NCBI GenBank assembly: GCA_016789755.1
Contig: JAEUQG010000284.1
Span: forward strand, 1-59,644
Direction of reading: 5' to 3'
DNA length: 59,644 nucleotides
From: Bryobacterales bacterium
GTDB taxonomy: Bacteria > Acidobacteriota > Terriglobia > Bryobacterales > Bryobacteraceae
A model generated the notes under the pieces. That model saw only the letters and a list, made by a program, of their open reading frames with translations, was not told the DNA's origin and ran no database searches. Within the stretch, counting starts at the first letter, position 1, and every line of letters begins with the position of its first letter. The position numbers and the translations under genes were made by a program. Below, piece after piece: positions 44,002 to 53,230 of the stretch.

Positions 44002-44607
44002 TCAGCGGGCGGCTTCGAGTTTGAGGAGGAAGCCTTGTTTGCCGACGTTGATGGCTTGGGTGATGCCGATGGTGGTACGTACTCCTTCGGCTTCGTGGAT
44101 GTGGCCGCAGAGGAAGTAGAGGGGTTGTTCGGTTTGGAGGAAGCGCAGGATGGCGGTGGAGCCGAAGTGGAGACCTTCGGCGGCGCGGTCGAGGAGGGTG
44201 CCTTTGGGCGGGCAGTGGCAGACGAGCACCAAGGGCTTCAGGGCGGCGAAGGGCTGGAGGCGCGCGGCGAGTTGCTCTTCGGTGTATTCGCCGGGCGTGT
44301 TGAAGGGCGTCGGGTTGGAGTAGCCGAGCGCGGCCAGATGGAAGCCGCCGAGGTTCAGGCTGGCGCCGTGGAGATTGGTTAGTTTGTGGCGGCGGCACAT
44401 GAGGTCGATGTCATGCTCGGATTCGTGATTGCCGGGGATGACGAGGACTTTCTCCGCGCGTTGCGAGAGGATCTGCCCGGCCTTGTCCGTGTTTTTGGCC
44501 CAACTGACGAGGTCTCCGGCGGCGACGTAATAATCGGCGTCCGTATCCATGTGGCGCTGGAGGGTGTTCCAATCGGCATGAATGTCGGAAAAAAAGAGGA
44601 TACGCAT
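44002..44607 (-). CDS. Calcineurin-like metallophosphoesterase
   Basis: A 201-residue phosphoesterase with all five metal-binding blocks: D8-I-H10 in 'FFSDIHADWN', 'AAGDLV', 'GNHESE', 'LVCHCPP' and 'CGHIHEAEG'. It is close to the YfcE/UPF0025 type and likely hydrolyses a phosphodiester or phosphomonoester in the cytoplasm. ATG 44607 follows an AGAGG site at the right distance, so it is preferred over the ATGs at 44619 and 44637. It is divergent from the NagX-like gene, with 42 bases between the starts. Confidence 0.9.
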   Translation of the reverse strand: MRILFFSDIHADWNTLQRHMDTDADYYVAAGDLVSWAKNTDKAGQILSQRAEKVLVIPGNHESEHDIDLMCRRHKLTNLHGASLNLGGFHLAALGYSNPTPFNTPGEYTEEQLAARLQPFAALKPLVLVCHCPPKGTLLDRAAEGLHFGSTAILRFLQTEQPLYFLCGHIHEAEGVRTTIGITQAINVGKQGFLLKLEAAR

Positions 44608-44649
44608 GAAGCCTCTCATTATAGCGGCGGCGTACAATGGAGGATTCGC

Positions 44650-45750
44650 ATGGCGGCTACAGGGGAATCCAGCAAGCAGCGTCTGACCTCACTCGATGCC
44701 TTTCGCGGGGCGACGATGGCGTTGATGGTATTGGTGAACGATCCGGGGAGCGGGGACCATGTATACGGGCCGCTGCAGCATGCCGAATGGCACGGCTGGA
44801 CGCCGACGGACGTGGTGTTTCCCTCGTTTGTGTGGATTGTGGGAGTGGCGATTACGTTGTCGCTGGGGCGGAAGCTGGCGGCGGGGGAAGGGCGCGGGTC
44901 GATTGTGAAACAGGCGATGCGGCGCGCGGCGATTCTCTTTGCGCTGGGACTGCTGGTGTACGCTGTTCCGGATTTCAACTTATCGACGCAGCGGGTTCTG
45001 GGAGTGCTGCAGCGGATTGCGATCTGCTATGCGGCGACGGTGCCGATTTATCTGGCTACGGGGTGGCGCGGGCAGATTGCGTGGATTGCGGGGTTACTGA
45101 GTGTGTATTGGGCGCTGATGGCGTTCGCTCCGGTGCCCGGGTATGGAGCGGGGCGGCTGGATGTGGAAGGAAATTTCGCGCATTACGTGGATCGCATCGT
45201 GCTGGGAGCGCACAATTATGCGCACACGAAGACGTGGGATCCGGAGGGGATTGTGAGCACGCTGCCGGCCATTGCTACGATGCTGCTGGGGGTGATGGCG
45301 GGGCACCTCGTGGGGGCGAAGCGGAGTGTTTCGCAACGCACGCGGGCGCTGCTGCTGACGGGCGTGGCGCTGACGGCGGCAGGGCTGATCATGGACCAAT
45401 GGCTGCCGATCAACAAGAAACTGTGGACTTCGTCGTTCACACTGTTCATGGCCGGCTTGGATTTCGTACTGTTCGGGCTGTTTCTTTGGGTGGCGGACGG
45501 TTTGGCATATAAGCGTATTTTTCAGCCGTTCGTGATTCTGGGGATGAACGCGATTGCGATTTATCTGGCGTCGGAGGCTGGGGAGATCCTGTTGAGCCAT
45601 TTGGGATGGAAAACATGGATCTTCGAAAATGTTTTTTTGCCGCTGGCGGCTCCGATCAATGCGTCGTTGCTGTACGCGGTGGTCTACACGCTGGCGAACT
45701 TTCTGGTGGCGTGGGCGCTGTACCGGAAGAAGCTGTTTTTGCGGATATGA
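44650..45750 (+). CDS. NagX-like membrane acyltransferase (heparan-alpha-glucosaminide N-acetyltransferase family)
   Basis: A 366-residue polytopic membrane protein of the COG4299/DUF5009 group. It opens with 'RLTSLDAFRGATMALMVLVND', the family's conserved first helix, followed by a proposed catalytic His in 'LQHAEWHGWTPTDVVFPSF'. About ten hydrophobic helices follow. Relatives acetylate terminal glucosamine across a membrane, or in bacteria (NagX) act in amino-sugar catabolism. ATG 44650 has a GGAGG site. A TACAAT hexamer lies at 44633-44638. The Oar receptor downstream suggests a carbohydrate-uptake context, but the two genes have separate promoters. Confidence 0.88.
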   Translation: MAATGESSKQRLTSLDAFRGATMALMVLVNDPGSGDHVYGPLQHAEWHGWTPTDVVFPSFVWIVGVAITLSLGRKLAAGEGRGSIVKQAMRRAAILFALGLLVYAVPDFNLSTQRVLGVLQRIAICYAATVPIYLATGWRGQIAWIAGLLSVYWALMAFAPVPGYGAGRLDVEGNFAHYVDRIVLGAHNYAHTKTWDPEGIVSTLPAIATMLLGVMAGHLVGAKRSVSQRTRALLLTGVALTAAGLIMDQWLPINKKLWTSSFTLFMAGLDFVLFGLFLWVADGLAYKRIFQPFVILGMNAIAIYLASEAGEILLSHLGWKTWIFENVFLPLAAPINASLLYAVVYTLANFLVAWALYRKKLFLRI

Positions 45751-45780
45751 AGATCGTGATTTCTTAACCCCGCCCCCCGC

Positions 45781-45808
45781 TTGACTTCCAAACCGATTCG
45801 GCTATTCT
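45781..45808 (+). promoter_or_regulatory. Sigma-70 promoter of the second Oar receptor
   Basis: TTGACT (45781-45786) and TATTCT (45803-45808) are spaced by 16 bases, a good sigma-70 match. The leader to ATG 45848 is about 33 bases and contains an AAAGGGG ribosome site. Confidence 0.55.
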
Positions 45809-45847
45809 TTATGAATCCTGTTTGGGGACAAAGGAAAGGGGATTTCC

Positions 45848-48800
45848 ATGAAGAAATATTCATGCGGCGCGGTAGCGGCTGCATTGCTCGTACTGGCGAT
45901 GTACGCGCCGAAGAGCAAGGCTCAGGTGCTGTACGGGACGCTGGTGGGGAACGTGAGGGATGCGACCGACGCGGCGCTTCCGGAAGGGGCGATTACGCTG
46001 ACCAACCGCTCGACGAATCAGGTGCGCGAAGCGGCGACGGGGGCCGATGGACTGTACAACTTTCCGAACCTCTTGCCGGGCACGTATGAGCTGAAGGTGA
46101 CCAAGCAGGGGTTTCGCGCGTATGTGCAGACGGGGATCGAGATCACTGTGAATACGGTGACGCGCGCCGATGTCACGATGCAGGTGGGCAGCGTGGCGGA
46201 GTCGATTGAAGTGACGGCGCAGACGGTGCAATTGCAATCGGACCGTGCGGAAGTACGGGCGGAAATCGGTGCGAAGGAGTTGGAGAATCTGCCGGTAGCG
46301 CCGGGGCGGAATTATCAGCAATTGTTCAAGACGATTCCTGGCTTCCGTCCTCCGACGAACGCCCACTCGGTGCCGACGAATCCATCGCGGGCTCTGACGT
46401 TCAATGTGAACGGGGCGAGCTACGCGATCAACAACACGAAGATCGACGGGGCGAGTTCGATTGCTCCGTGGCTGCCGCACGCGACGGCATTCGTGCCGAC
46501 GCTGGAAGCCGTGGAAGTGGTGAACGTGGTGACGAATTCATTCGACGCGGAGCAGGGGCTGGCGGGAGGCGCGGCGATCAACGTGGCGATCAAGAGCGGG
46601 ACGAACGATCTGCACGGGGCGCTGTTCGAGTTTCACAGCAACAACAAATTGAAGGCGAAGAATTTCTTCCTGCCGCAGGGGCAAGCCAATCCGAAGCTGG
46701 TGGTGAATGAGTTCGGCGGGGCTCTGGGCGGGCCGATCAAGCGGGACAAGCTTTTCTTTTTCGGGAGCTATGAGGCGAATCTGAACCGCGAATTCGCGTC
46801 GCGATTCGGCACGGTGCCGACAGCGGCGATGAAGGCGGGGAACATGTCGGAATCGCCGCGGCTGGTGTACGATCCGAACACGGGGACGGCGGATGGGTTC
46901 AATCGGGTTCCGCTGCCGGGGAACATCGTGCCGGCGGCACGGATCAGCCCGATTATTAAGAAACTGGTGGACCTGACGCCGGCGCCCAATCTGGACGGCC
47001 TGGCAAACAATTTCTTCGCGGCGGGTTCATACCTTTACGACCGGCACCGTTTTGATACGAAGGTGAACTACAACCATTCGCAGAAACTGACGGCGTTCGG
47101 GCGGTTCAGTTTTCTGGACTACAGCATGGACAATCCAATGATGTTCGGGGCGCTGGGCGGGCCCGAGATATCGAGCGCCGGCGGCAACCCCGGGGTTGGC
47201 AGCGGGCGGACGTATAGTTTTACGGGTTCAGCAACCTATATCATCAGCCAGAATTTTCTCGTGGATTCCTATTATGGGTGGACGCGGATGGACACGAACG
47301 TGGAACAGCCGCGGTTGGATGAGAAGCTGGGGACGGATTTCCTTGGGATTCCGGGGGTGAACGGGACGCGGCGTTTTGAGGGCGGCTGGCCGCAATTCAA
47401 TGTGTCGAGCTTCACGGCCATCGGGATGCCGAACGCGTTCATGCCGTACTTCCGTTCGGACCCGCAGTATCAGTGGGTGTCGAACTTCAACGTGTTGAAG
47501 CGGACGCACGAAGTGCGGTTCGGGTTCGAGCTGTATAAGACGGGGATGAACCATCAACAGCCGGAAGCCACGGGAGCGCTGTACGGAGCGTCGGGCGGGT
47601 TCGGTTTCGGCGGCGGGCCGACGCAATTGAACGGGGGATTGGCGGGCAATCAGTTCAACAGCTACGCGACGTTCCTGATGGGGATCACGACGAACAAGGG
47701 CAAGATCACGCAAGTGCCGGATGTGTTCGACACGCGGTCTTTCCAGGCGGGCTTTTATGTGCGCGACCGGTGGAACGTGAATCGCCGGCTGACGCTGAAC
47801 TACGGTATGCGGTGGGAATACTTCCCGTTCCCGACGCGTTCGGACCGGGGGTTGGAACTGTACGACATCGCGACGAACAAGATGTCGGTTTGCGGCGTGG
47901 GCAACGTGCCGCGGAACTGCGGTGTGGTGGAAAGCAAGCGGAAGTTCGCGCCGCGGGCGGGGCTGGCCTATCGCGTGACGGACACGTTCGTGATCCGCGC
48001 GGGGTATGGATTGACGAACGATCCGTTCTCGCTGCAGCGGCCGTTCCGGACGAACTACCCGGTGCTGTTGATTGACAACTACGAGGCTCCGAATTCGTTC
48101 GGCAACACGGGGCTGATCGCGCAGGGGATACCGACGGCGAGGGTGCCGGATTTCGGCAACGGGGTGATCGACATTCCGGGGACGTTCGCGGTGATCACGG
48201 CGGACAAGAACTTCCGGCGCGGCTATGTGCAGAGTTGGAACTTCACGATGCAGAAGCAGCTACAGAATGATTTCACGGTCGGGGCTGGTTATGTGGCGAC
48301 GCGCTCCACGAATCAGATGGGCTATCTGGACTACAACGCGGGCCAGGTGATTAATGGAGGGCAGGCGGGGCGGCCTCTGTTTGCCCAGTTCGGGCGCACT
48401 TCGGCGACGAACGTGGTGCAGCCATTCGGGACGACGATGTACGATTCGCTGCAAGCGACGGCGTTGAAGCGCATGGCTCCCGGCTTTGCGTTGAACATGG
48501 CCTACACGTGGTCAAAGGTGATCGGGTACGTGGATAACAACGATGGCGGGCCGTCGGTGCAGTCGCTGGTGCATTTTGAACGCAACCGGACGGTGCGCAA
48601 CTACGACCGGACGCACAACCTGCAGATATCGAATATCTGGGAACTGCCGTTCGGCAAGGGCCAGAAGTGGGCGACGGACGGAGTTGGGGCGAAGTTGCTG
48701 GGCGGATGGCAGGTGAACAATATTCTGAGCTTCTTTACTGGGGCGCCGTTTACGGTGACTTCCGGCGGTGCGACGCTGAACATGCCTGGGGCGACGCAAA

Positions 48801-49207
48801 CGGCGGACCAGGTGAAGGACAAAGTGCAGAAGCTTGGCGGAGTGGGCCGTGGGACTCCGTTCTACGATCCGACGGCGTTCATCCCGGTGGCTCGCAACGA
48901 CCGGCGGTTCGGGAACACGGCGATGAATCTGCTGCGCGGGCCGGGGTCTTCAAACTGGGATCTCAGTATTTTCCGGCGGTTCCAGGTTTCCGAGCGGTTC
49001 AAGCTGGAGTTCCGCGGGGAAGCGTTCAACTTCACGAATACGCCGCACTTCAACAATCCGGGCGGGAACGTGGATAACTTCAATCCGGAGATTACCAATC
49101 CGCTGACCCGGTACGGCGGGTATATGGAGATCACCTCGACGGCGGGTTTGGGCCGGGATGGGATCGACGAGCGCCAGGTGCGACTGGGGCTCCGTCTGAG
49201 CTTCTGA
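45848..49207 (+). CDS. Oar-like TonB-dependent outer-membrane receptor with carboxypeptidase-regulatory domain
   Basis: A 1119-residue protein, second of its kind in the window. Signal peptide (MKKYSCGAVAAALLVLAMYA..), N-terminal carboxypeptidase-regulatory domain (about 30-115, 'TLVGNVRDATDAALPEGAI'), plug domain (about 125-260, 'LENLPVAPGRNYQQLFKTIPG') and a long barrel ending '..RLGLRLSF*'. It is clearly diverged from the receptor at 1747, so it is not a recent duplicate. The secreted VOC protein 25 bases downstream is probably co-transcribed. The ligand is unknown. Confidence 0.92.
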   Translation: MKKYSCGAVAAALLVLAMYAPKSKAQVLYGTLVGNVRDATDAALPEGAITLTNRSTNQVREAATGADGLYNFPNLLPGTYELKVTKQGFRAYVQTGIEITVNTVTRADVTMQVGSVAESIEVTAQTVQLQSDRAEVRAEIGAKELENLPVAPGRNYQQLFKTIPGFRPPTNAHSVPTNPSRALTFNVNGASYAINNTKIDGASSIAPWLPHATAFVPTLEAVEVVNVVTNSFDAEQGLAGGAAINVAIKSGTNDLHGALFEFHSNNKLKAKNFFLPQGQANPKLVVNEFGGALGGPIKRDKLFFFGSYEANLNREFASRFGTVPTAAMKAGNMSESPRLVYDPNTGTADGFNRVPLPGNIVPAARISPIIKKLVDLTPAPNLDGLANNFFAAGSYLYDRHRFDTKVNYNHSQKLTAFGRFSFLDYSMDNPMMFGALGGPEISSAGGNPGVGSGRTYSFTGSATYIISQNFLVDSYYGWTRMDTNVEQPRLDEKLGTDFLGIPGVNGTRRFEGGWPQFNVSSFTAIGMPNAFMPYFRSDPQYQWVSNFNVLKRTHEVRFGFELYKTGMNHQQPEATGALYGASGGFGFGGGPTQLNGGLAGNQFNSYATFLMGITTNKGKITQVPDVFDTRSFQAGFYVRDRWNVNRRLTLNYGMRWEYFPFPTRSDRGLELYDIATNKMSVCGVGNVPRNCGVVESKRKFAPRAGLAYRVTDTFVIRAGYGLTNDPFSLQRPFRTNYPVLLIDNYEAPNSFGNTGLIAQGIPTARVPDFGNGVIDIPGTFAVITADKNFRRGYVQSWNFTMQKQLQNDFTVGAGYVATRSTNQMGYLDYNAGQVINGGQAGRPLFAQFGRTSATNVVQPFGTTMYDSLQATALKRMAPGFALNMAYTWSKVIGYVDNNDGGPSVQSLVHFERNRTVRNYDRTHNLQISNIWELPFGKGQKWATDGVGAKLLGGWQVNNILSFFTGAPFTVTSGGATLNMPGATQTADQVKDKVQKLGGVGRGTPFYDPTAFIPVARNDRRFGNTAMNLLRGPGSSNWDLSIFRRFQVSERFKLEFRGEAFNFTNTPHFNNPGGNVDNFNPEITNPLTRYGGYMEITSTAGLGRDGIDERQVRLGLRLSF

Positions 49208-49232
49208 TTCGGGACCATAATAGGAGTTGCCG

Positions 49233-50150
49233 ATGAAACAACTCCTGATTGTTTTGCTGACGGGGTCTGTGGTGTTCGCGCAGGCCCCGAAACGCCCCCG
49301 GATTACGGGAGTGGCGCACATCGCCATTTTCTCGAAGGACATTGCCAAGACGCGCGCATACTACAGCGGGATGCTCGGTTTTCACGAGCCGTACTCGTTG
49401 AACAACCCGGACGGATCGTTTTCGATGACGTTCTTCAAGGTGAACGAGCGGCAGTACATCGAAGTGTTTCCCGAGCGGGCGCCGGATACGGATCGTCTGA
49501 ATCATATTTCGGTGGAGACCGATGATATTGAGGGCATGCGGCTGTACCTGGCGGCGAAAGGTGTGAAGGTTCCGGACAAGGTTGGAGTGGGGCGCATTAA
49601 GAACAAGAGCTTCAACGTGAAGGATCCGGATGGGCACACGGTGGAGTTCGTGCAGTACATGCCGGACGGGTGGAGTGTGCGGGAGAAGGGGAAGCATCTG
49701 GCGACAGGCGTGTCGTCGCGGATGTTGCATGTGGGGATACTGGTGGCGGCGCTGGAACCGGCGATGCAGTTTTACCGGGAGATTTTGGGATTCGAGGAGT
49801 TGTGGCGAGGGAGCCGGGATCAGAAGACTTTGGACTGGGTGAACATGAAGGTTCCGGACGGGGATGATTATGTCGAGTTCATGCTGTACAGGGATCTGCC
49901 GGAGGAGACGAAGCGGGGTTCGGCACATCATATTTGCCTGATGGTTCCGGATATGGAGAAAGCGCTGCGGGAGATTGAAGGGCTGCCGGCGCGGAAGGAA
50001 TACACGCGGCCGCTGGAGATACGGACGGGGATCAACCGGCGGCGTCAGTTGAACATTTTCGATCCGGACGGGACGCGGACGGAGTTGATGGAGCCGGTGA
50101 CGGTGGATGGGAAGCCGGCGGTGTCATCGAAGGCGGCGGCGCCGAGGTAG
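49233..50150 (+). CDS. Exported protein with two VOC (glyoxalase/dioxygenase-fold) domains
   Basis: A 305-residue protein with a signal peptide (MKQLLIVLLTGSVVFAQ) and two vicinal-oxygen-chelate domains: about 27-145 ('GVAHIAIFSKDIAKTRAYYSG', metal ligand H) and about 160-285 ('RMLHVGILVAALEPAMQFYRE', 'SAHHICLMVPDMEKAL', 'FDPDGTRTELMEP'). Metal ligands of the H..E type are kept ('HTVEFVQ'). The family includes glyoxalase I and extradiol dioxygenases, usually cytoplasmic, so export is unusual. ATG 49233 follows an AGGAG site. The gene follows the Oar receptor by 25 bases, so its substrate may be what that receptor handles. Confidence 0.85.
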   Translation: MKQLLIVLLTGSVVFAQAPKRPRITGVAHIAIFSKDIAKTRAYYSGMLGFHEPYSLNNPDGSFSMTFFKVNERQYIEVFPERAPDTDRLNHISVETDDIEGMRLYLAAKGVKVPDKVGVGRIKNKSFNVKDPDGHTVEFVQYMPDGWSVREKGKHLATGVSSRMLHVGILVAALEPAMQFYREILGFEELWRGSRDQKTLDWVNMKVPDGDDYVEFMLYRDLPEETKRGSAHHICLMVPDMEKALREIEGLPARKEYTRPLEIRTGINRRRQLNIFDPDGTRTELMEPVTVDGKPAVSSKAAAPR

Positions 50151-50195
50151 GGGCGGGCGGTTTTCGCTACACTGAAAAGATACCTGATTGGTCGT

Positions 50196-50284
50196 GCCCG
50201 GGTGGCGAAATCGGCAGACGCAAAGGACTTAAAATCCTTTTTTCCTAACGGAGAGTGTGGGTTCAAGTCCCACCCCGGGCACCA
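50196..50284 (+). tRNA. tRNA-Leu (anticodon UAA)
   Basis: The acceptor stem GCCCGGG (50196-50202) pairs with CCCGGGC (50274-50280), followed by A and an encoded CCA (50282-50284). The anticodon stem AAGGA/TCCTT holds the loop CTTAAAA with anticodon TAA at 50230-50232. The long variable arm and the T-arm GTGGG-TTCAAGT-CCCAC are as in tRNA-Leu. It is convergent with the propeller gene ending at 50290. Confidence 0.97.
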
Positions 50285-50289
50285 ATGTT

Positions 50290-51600
50290 TCACGGCTGTT
50301 GCGGGGCGGGGTAGTCGCTTTCTTGCAGAGATACGCGCAGGATGCGCTCATCGTTGCGGACGATCATATGGCGGTTGGCGAAAGCCGGGTGCGACCACAC
50401 GACAGCTTTCTTCTCGCGGCGGCCACCGGCAGGTGAAGTGGGTGCGATGACCGTGGTGCGGCTGATTTCGTCGTAGCCGGAAGGGCGGAGATGGGCGAAG
50501 ATGAGTTCGCCGCGGTCGTTGAAGATTACGGTGCGGTCGCGATGGCGGATGAGCCACGCGGAAACGTTGCGGGTGCGTTCGACGGTGGGGACTTGCGATT
50601 CCCAAACGCGTTCTCCGGTAGAACGGCGCAGGCAACGCAATTGGCCGAAGCTGCATATTCCGTAAACGTAGTCGCCTTCGATGAGCGGCTGGCTCATGAG
50701 GGTGTGCAGCTTGTCGCTTTTCACTTCATTTCCGTCTTCGCTGCGCCAGAGCAGGGCCGGTTGCGCGGGGCCGAGTTGCAACATGCGCCCGCCGTCGAAG
50801 AAGGCGGATACGAGCAGGTGCGGCGCGGACCAGGCGGGCGTGGCGATGGGCGTGTTCATGCGGATGCGGAAGGGATGCGACCAAAGATGTTTGCCCGTTG
50901 CCGGATGGAGCGCGTCGATGGCGCCGGCGTGCCAGACGATGAGCTGCGGCGACGGGTTGTGGACGATGACGGGCTGCGAGTAGCCTTGCTCGGATTGCTG
51001 CGACGACAGGGCGCGCCAGATGGGCTTTCCGGTGAATTTGTCGAAGGCTACGACCTTCGCGTCGCCTTTGCCGCCAACGATTGCGATGACGAGGTTGCCG
51101 TGCACGATGGGGGCGTTGGAGGCGCCCCAGCCGGGGATCTGCGCGTCGAAGTCGCGGACGAAGTCCGACGACCAGAGCGGCTTGCCATCGCGGGTGCGGA
51201 GACAGAAGAGCATGCCTTTGGCGCCGAGTGCGTAGACGCGGTCCTGATCCACGGTAGGCGTGATGCGCGGGCCGTTGTGGTAGTCGAGGCCGCGGTAATC
51301 GGCGGGCCAGGAGTGGGTCCAGAGGGTGTGTCCGGTTGCTTCGTCCAGGCAGAGGATACGCTCCGTGACGGATGTGGCGGGGCCCTTTTCGTGATCCATG
51401 ACGAAGACGCGTCCCTGCGCTACGGAAGGTCCGGAGTAGCCGGGATGAATGGGGGCGGACCACTTGACGGTGAGGCCGGCTGGGGCGAAGGCGCGCACGA
51501 TGCCTGTTTCGTTCCAGACGCCCTGGCGGCCGGCGCCGCGCCATTCGGGCCAATCGGCGGCGTGTAGCGAGAAGGCGGCGATGGAGATGAGGAGAATCAT
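50290..51600 (-). CDS. Secreted PQQ-like beta-propeller repeat protein
   Basis: A 436-residue exported protein (MILLISIAAFSLHAADWPEWRG leader and start of mature chain). The 'DWPEWRGAGRQGVW' opening is typical of a large family of planctomycete/acidobacterial propellers. The blades repeat the pattern of PQQ/BamB-like proteins ('CLDEATGHTLWTHSW', 'CLRTRDGKPLWSSDF', 'AFDKFTGKPIWRAL', 'ALHPATGKHLWSHPF', 'CLRRSTGERVWESQV'). Catalytic PQQ ligands are not obvious, so it is probably a binding or scaffold protein rather than a dehydrogenase. ATG 51600 gives the leader; the frame upstream overlaps the B12 riboswitch on the other strand. It is convergent with tRNA-Leu. Confidence 0.88.
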   Translation of the reverse strand: MILLISIAAFSLHAADWPEWRGAGRQGVWNETGIVRAFAPAGLTVKWSAPIHPGYSGPSVAQGRVFVMDHEKGPATSVTERILCLDEATGHTLWTHSWPADYRGLDYHNGPRITPTVDQDRVYALGAKGMLFCLRTRDGKPLWSSDFVRDFDAQIPGWGASNAPIVHGNLVIAIVGGKGDAKVVAFDKFTGKPIWRALSSQQSEQGYSQPVIVHNPSPQLIVWHAGAIDALHPATGKHLWSHPFRIRMNTPIATPAWSAPHLLVSAFFDGGRMLQLGPAQPALLWRSEDGNEVKSDKLHTLMSQPLIEGDYVYGICSFGQLRCLRRSTGERVWESQVPTVERTRNVSAWLIRHRDRTVIFNDRGELIFAHLRPSGYDEISRTTVIAPTSPAGGRREKKAVVWSHPAFANRHMIVRNDERILRVSLQESDYPAPQQP

Positions 51601-51626
51601 CGCTGTGTTATCGTTGTAACTTCCAA

Positions 51627-51787
51627 GGTACGCCACCCGAGGGGGGCGTTGAAAAGGGAATCCGGTGAGAAGCCGGAACTGCCCCGCAGCGGTAAAGGGA
51701 ACGAAAGCCGTAGCGAGACACTGGCTCAGGGATGAGTTGGGAAGTCGCGGCGAGTAGGGGGCCCGCAAGTCCGAAGACCTGCCTGGG
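51627..51787 (+). promoter_or_regulatory. Cobalamin riboswitch
   Basis: The conserved B12-aptamer core is present: GAAAAGGGAATCCGGTGAGA at 51651-51670, then GCCGGAACTGCCCCGCAGCGGTA, a variable arm, and the B12-box end with GGGAAGTC and GTCCGAAGACCTGCC (to about 51785). After the aptamer, CAGCC/GGCTG can form a hairpin, and a purine-rich ribosome site lies before ATG 51842. Bound adenosylcobalamin should lower expression of cobQ and the transporter genes. Confidence 0.95.
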
Positions 51788-51841
51788 AACAGCCGTCGAG
51801 GCTGGAAATCGCTTCGCTCTCGCAGGGAGGGCTGGAGGGAC

Positions 51842-53230
51842 ATGACGCGGACGTTGTTCGTCGGCGGAACAGCATCGCATGTGGGAAAGAGCTGGTTTAC
51901 AGCGGCGTTGTGCCGGCTGTTGCGGCGGCGCGGCGTGCGCGTGGCTCCGTTCAAGGCGCAGAATATGTCGAACAACTCCTACCCGTGTATAGAAGGCGGG
52001 GAGATCGGGCGCTCGCAGGCGATGCAGGCGGAGGCGTGCGGTTTGCCGGCGATGGCGGACATGAATCCGGTGCTGCTGAAGCCGGAATCCCTGCACGGTT
52101 CGCAGGTGGTGGTGCGGGGACGCGTGTGGCGATCTGTGGAAGCGGAGCAGTATAGCGGGTACGCGGAGCTACTGATGCAACTGGCGACCGAGAGCTACGG
52201 GCGGCTTGCATCGCAGTTCGAGTGCATTGTGTGCGAAGGGGCCGGGAGCGTGGCGGAGGTGAACCTGATGGATCGCGACATCGTGAACCTGCGGTTTGCC
52301 GAGCAGGTGAAGGCTCGGGCGCTGCTGGTGGCCGATATCGAACGTGGCGGAGTATTCGCGTCACTGGTAGGCACGATGGAGTTGCTGCCTCCGTCGCAAC
52401 GGGCGCTGGTGCAGGCTTTCGCCGTGAACCGCTTTCATGGCGACCGGCGGCTGTTCGATGAAGGTGTGCGGTTTCTGGAGCAGCGGCTGCGAATCCCGTG
52501 CCTGGGCGTGTTTCCGTATTCGCGGGAGATCGCGCTGGACGATGAGGATTGTCTGTCGATTGAGGAGAACTCGGGAGAGAGCGATGTTGCAGTGGTGCGT
52601 TTGCCGCGGATCTCAAACTTCACCGACTTCCGGCCGCTGGGCGCGGTGGACTGGATTGCGAAGCCCGGGGCGCGGCAGTACCGCGCGGTGTTTCTGCCGG
52701 GATCGAAGAACACGATCGAAGACTTGCTGTGGTTGCGCGAGCGCGGCTTGGCGGAGTGGGTGTTGCGGCAGAAGGCCGGTGGGGCAACGATTGTGGGCAT
52801 CTGCGGCGGTTATCAGATGATGGGCGAGCGGGTGGAGGATCCGCACGCGGTGGAGTCCGGGCACGGAAGCGTGGAGGGATTGGGGCTGCTGCCGGTGCGC
52901 ACGGTGTTGGAGCGGGAGAAGGTGACTCGAACGGTGGAAGCGCGGACGAAGGGGGGCGTTCGGTTTCGTGCTTACGAGATCCATATGGGCGCGACCGTGC
53001 GCATCGGCGGCGAGCCGTTTGCGGTTGTGGGCGAGGGCCGCGAAGACGGATGCTGTGTGGCGGGGGCGATGGGCACGTATCTGCATGGCGCTTTCGAGGA
53101 AGGGGGCGTGGCCGCGGAGATGTTGGGGTTACCGACGGTGGAGACGGACAAGCAAGCGATGTATGACCGGTTGGCGGATTGGCTGGAGGAGCACGCGCGG
53201 AGTGGCGTGCTGCAACGCTTATGTGGCTGA
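51842..53230 (+). CDS. cobQ: Cobyric acid synthase
   Basis: A 462-residue glutamine-dependent amidotransferase that amidates four side chains of adenosylcobyrinic acid a,c-diamide. The N-terminal synthase domain has the P-loop-like 'GTASHVGKSWFTAALCRLL' and 'PFKAQNMSNNSYP'. The C-terminal glutaminase-type domain has the nucleophile Cys in 'VGICGGYQMMG' and a His in 'THLHG'-like 'GTYLHGAFEE'. It is the first gene under the B12 riboswitch and overlaps btuF by 10 bases. No other corrin-ring genes are nearby in the window. Confidence 0.96.
   Translation: MTRTLFVGGTASHVGKSWFTAALCRLLRRRGVRVAPFKAQNMSNNSYPCIEGGEIGRSQAMQAEACGLPAMADMNPVLLKPESLHGSQVVVRGRVWRSVEAEQYSGYAELLMQLATESYGRLASQFECIVCEGAGSVAEVNLMDRDIVNLRFAEQVKARALLVADIERGGVFASLVGTMELLPPSQRALVQAFAVNRFHGDRRLFDEGVRFLEQRLRIPCLGVFPYSREIALDDEDCLSIEENSGESDVAVVRLPRISNFTDFRPLGAVDWIAKPGARQYRAVFLPGSKNTIEDLLWLRERGLAEWVLRQKAGGATIVGICGGYQMMGERVEDPHAVESGHGSVEGLGLLPVRTVLEREKVTRTVEARTKGGVRFRAYEIHMGATVRIGGEPFAVVGEGREDGCCVAGAMGTYLHGAFEEGGVAAEMLGLPTVETDKQAMYDRLADWLEEHARSGVLQRLCG

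Noticed and set aside
51601..51975. N-terminal extension of the propeller protein (50290-51600) over the riboswitch
   Set aside because: The leader peptide begins at ATG 51600; the extra frame is antisense to the B12 aptamer and has no coding signature.
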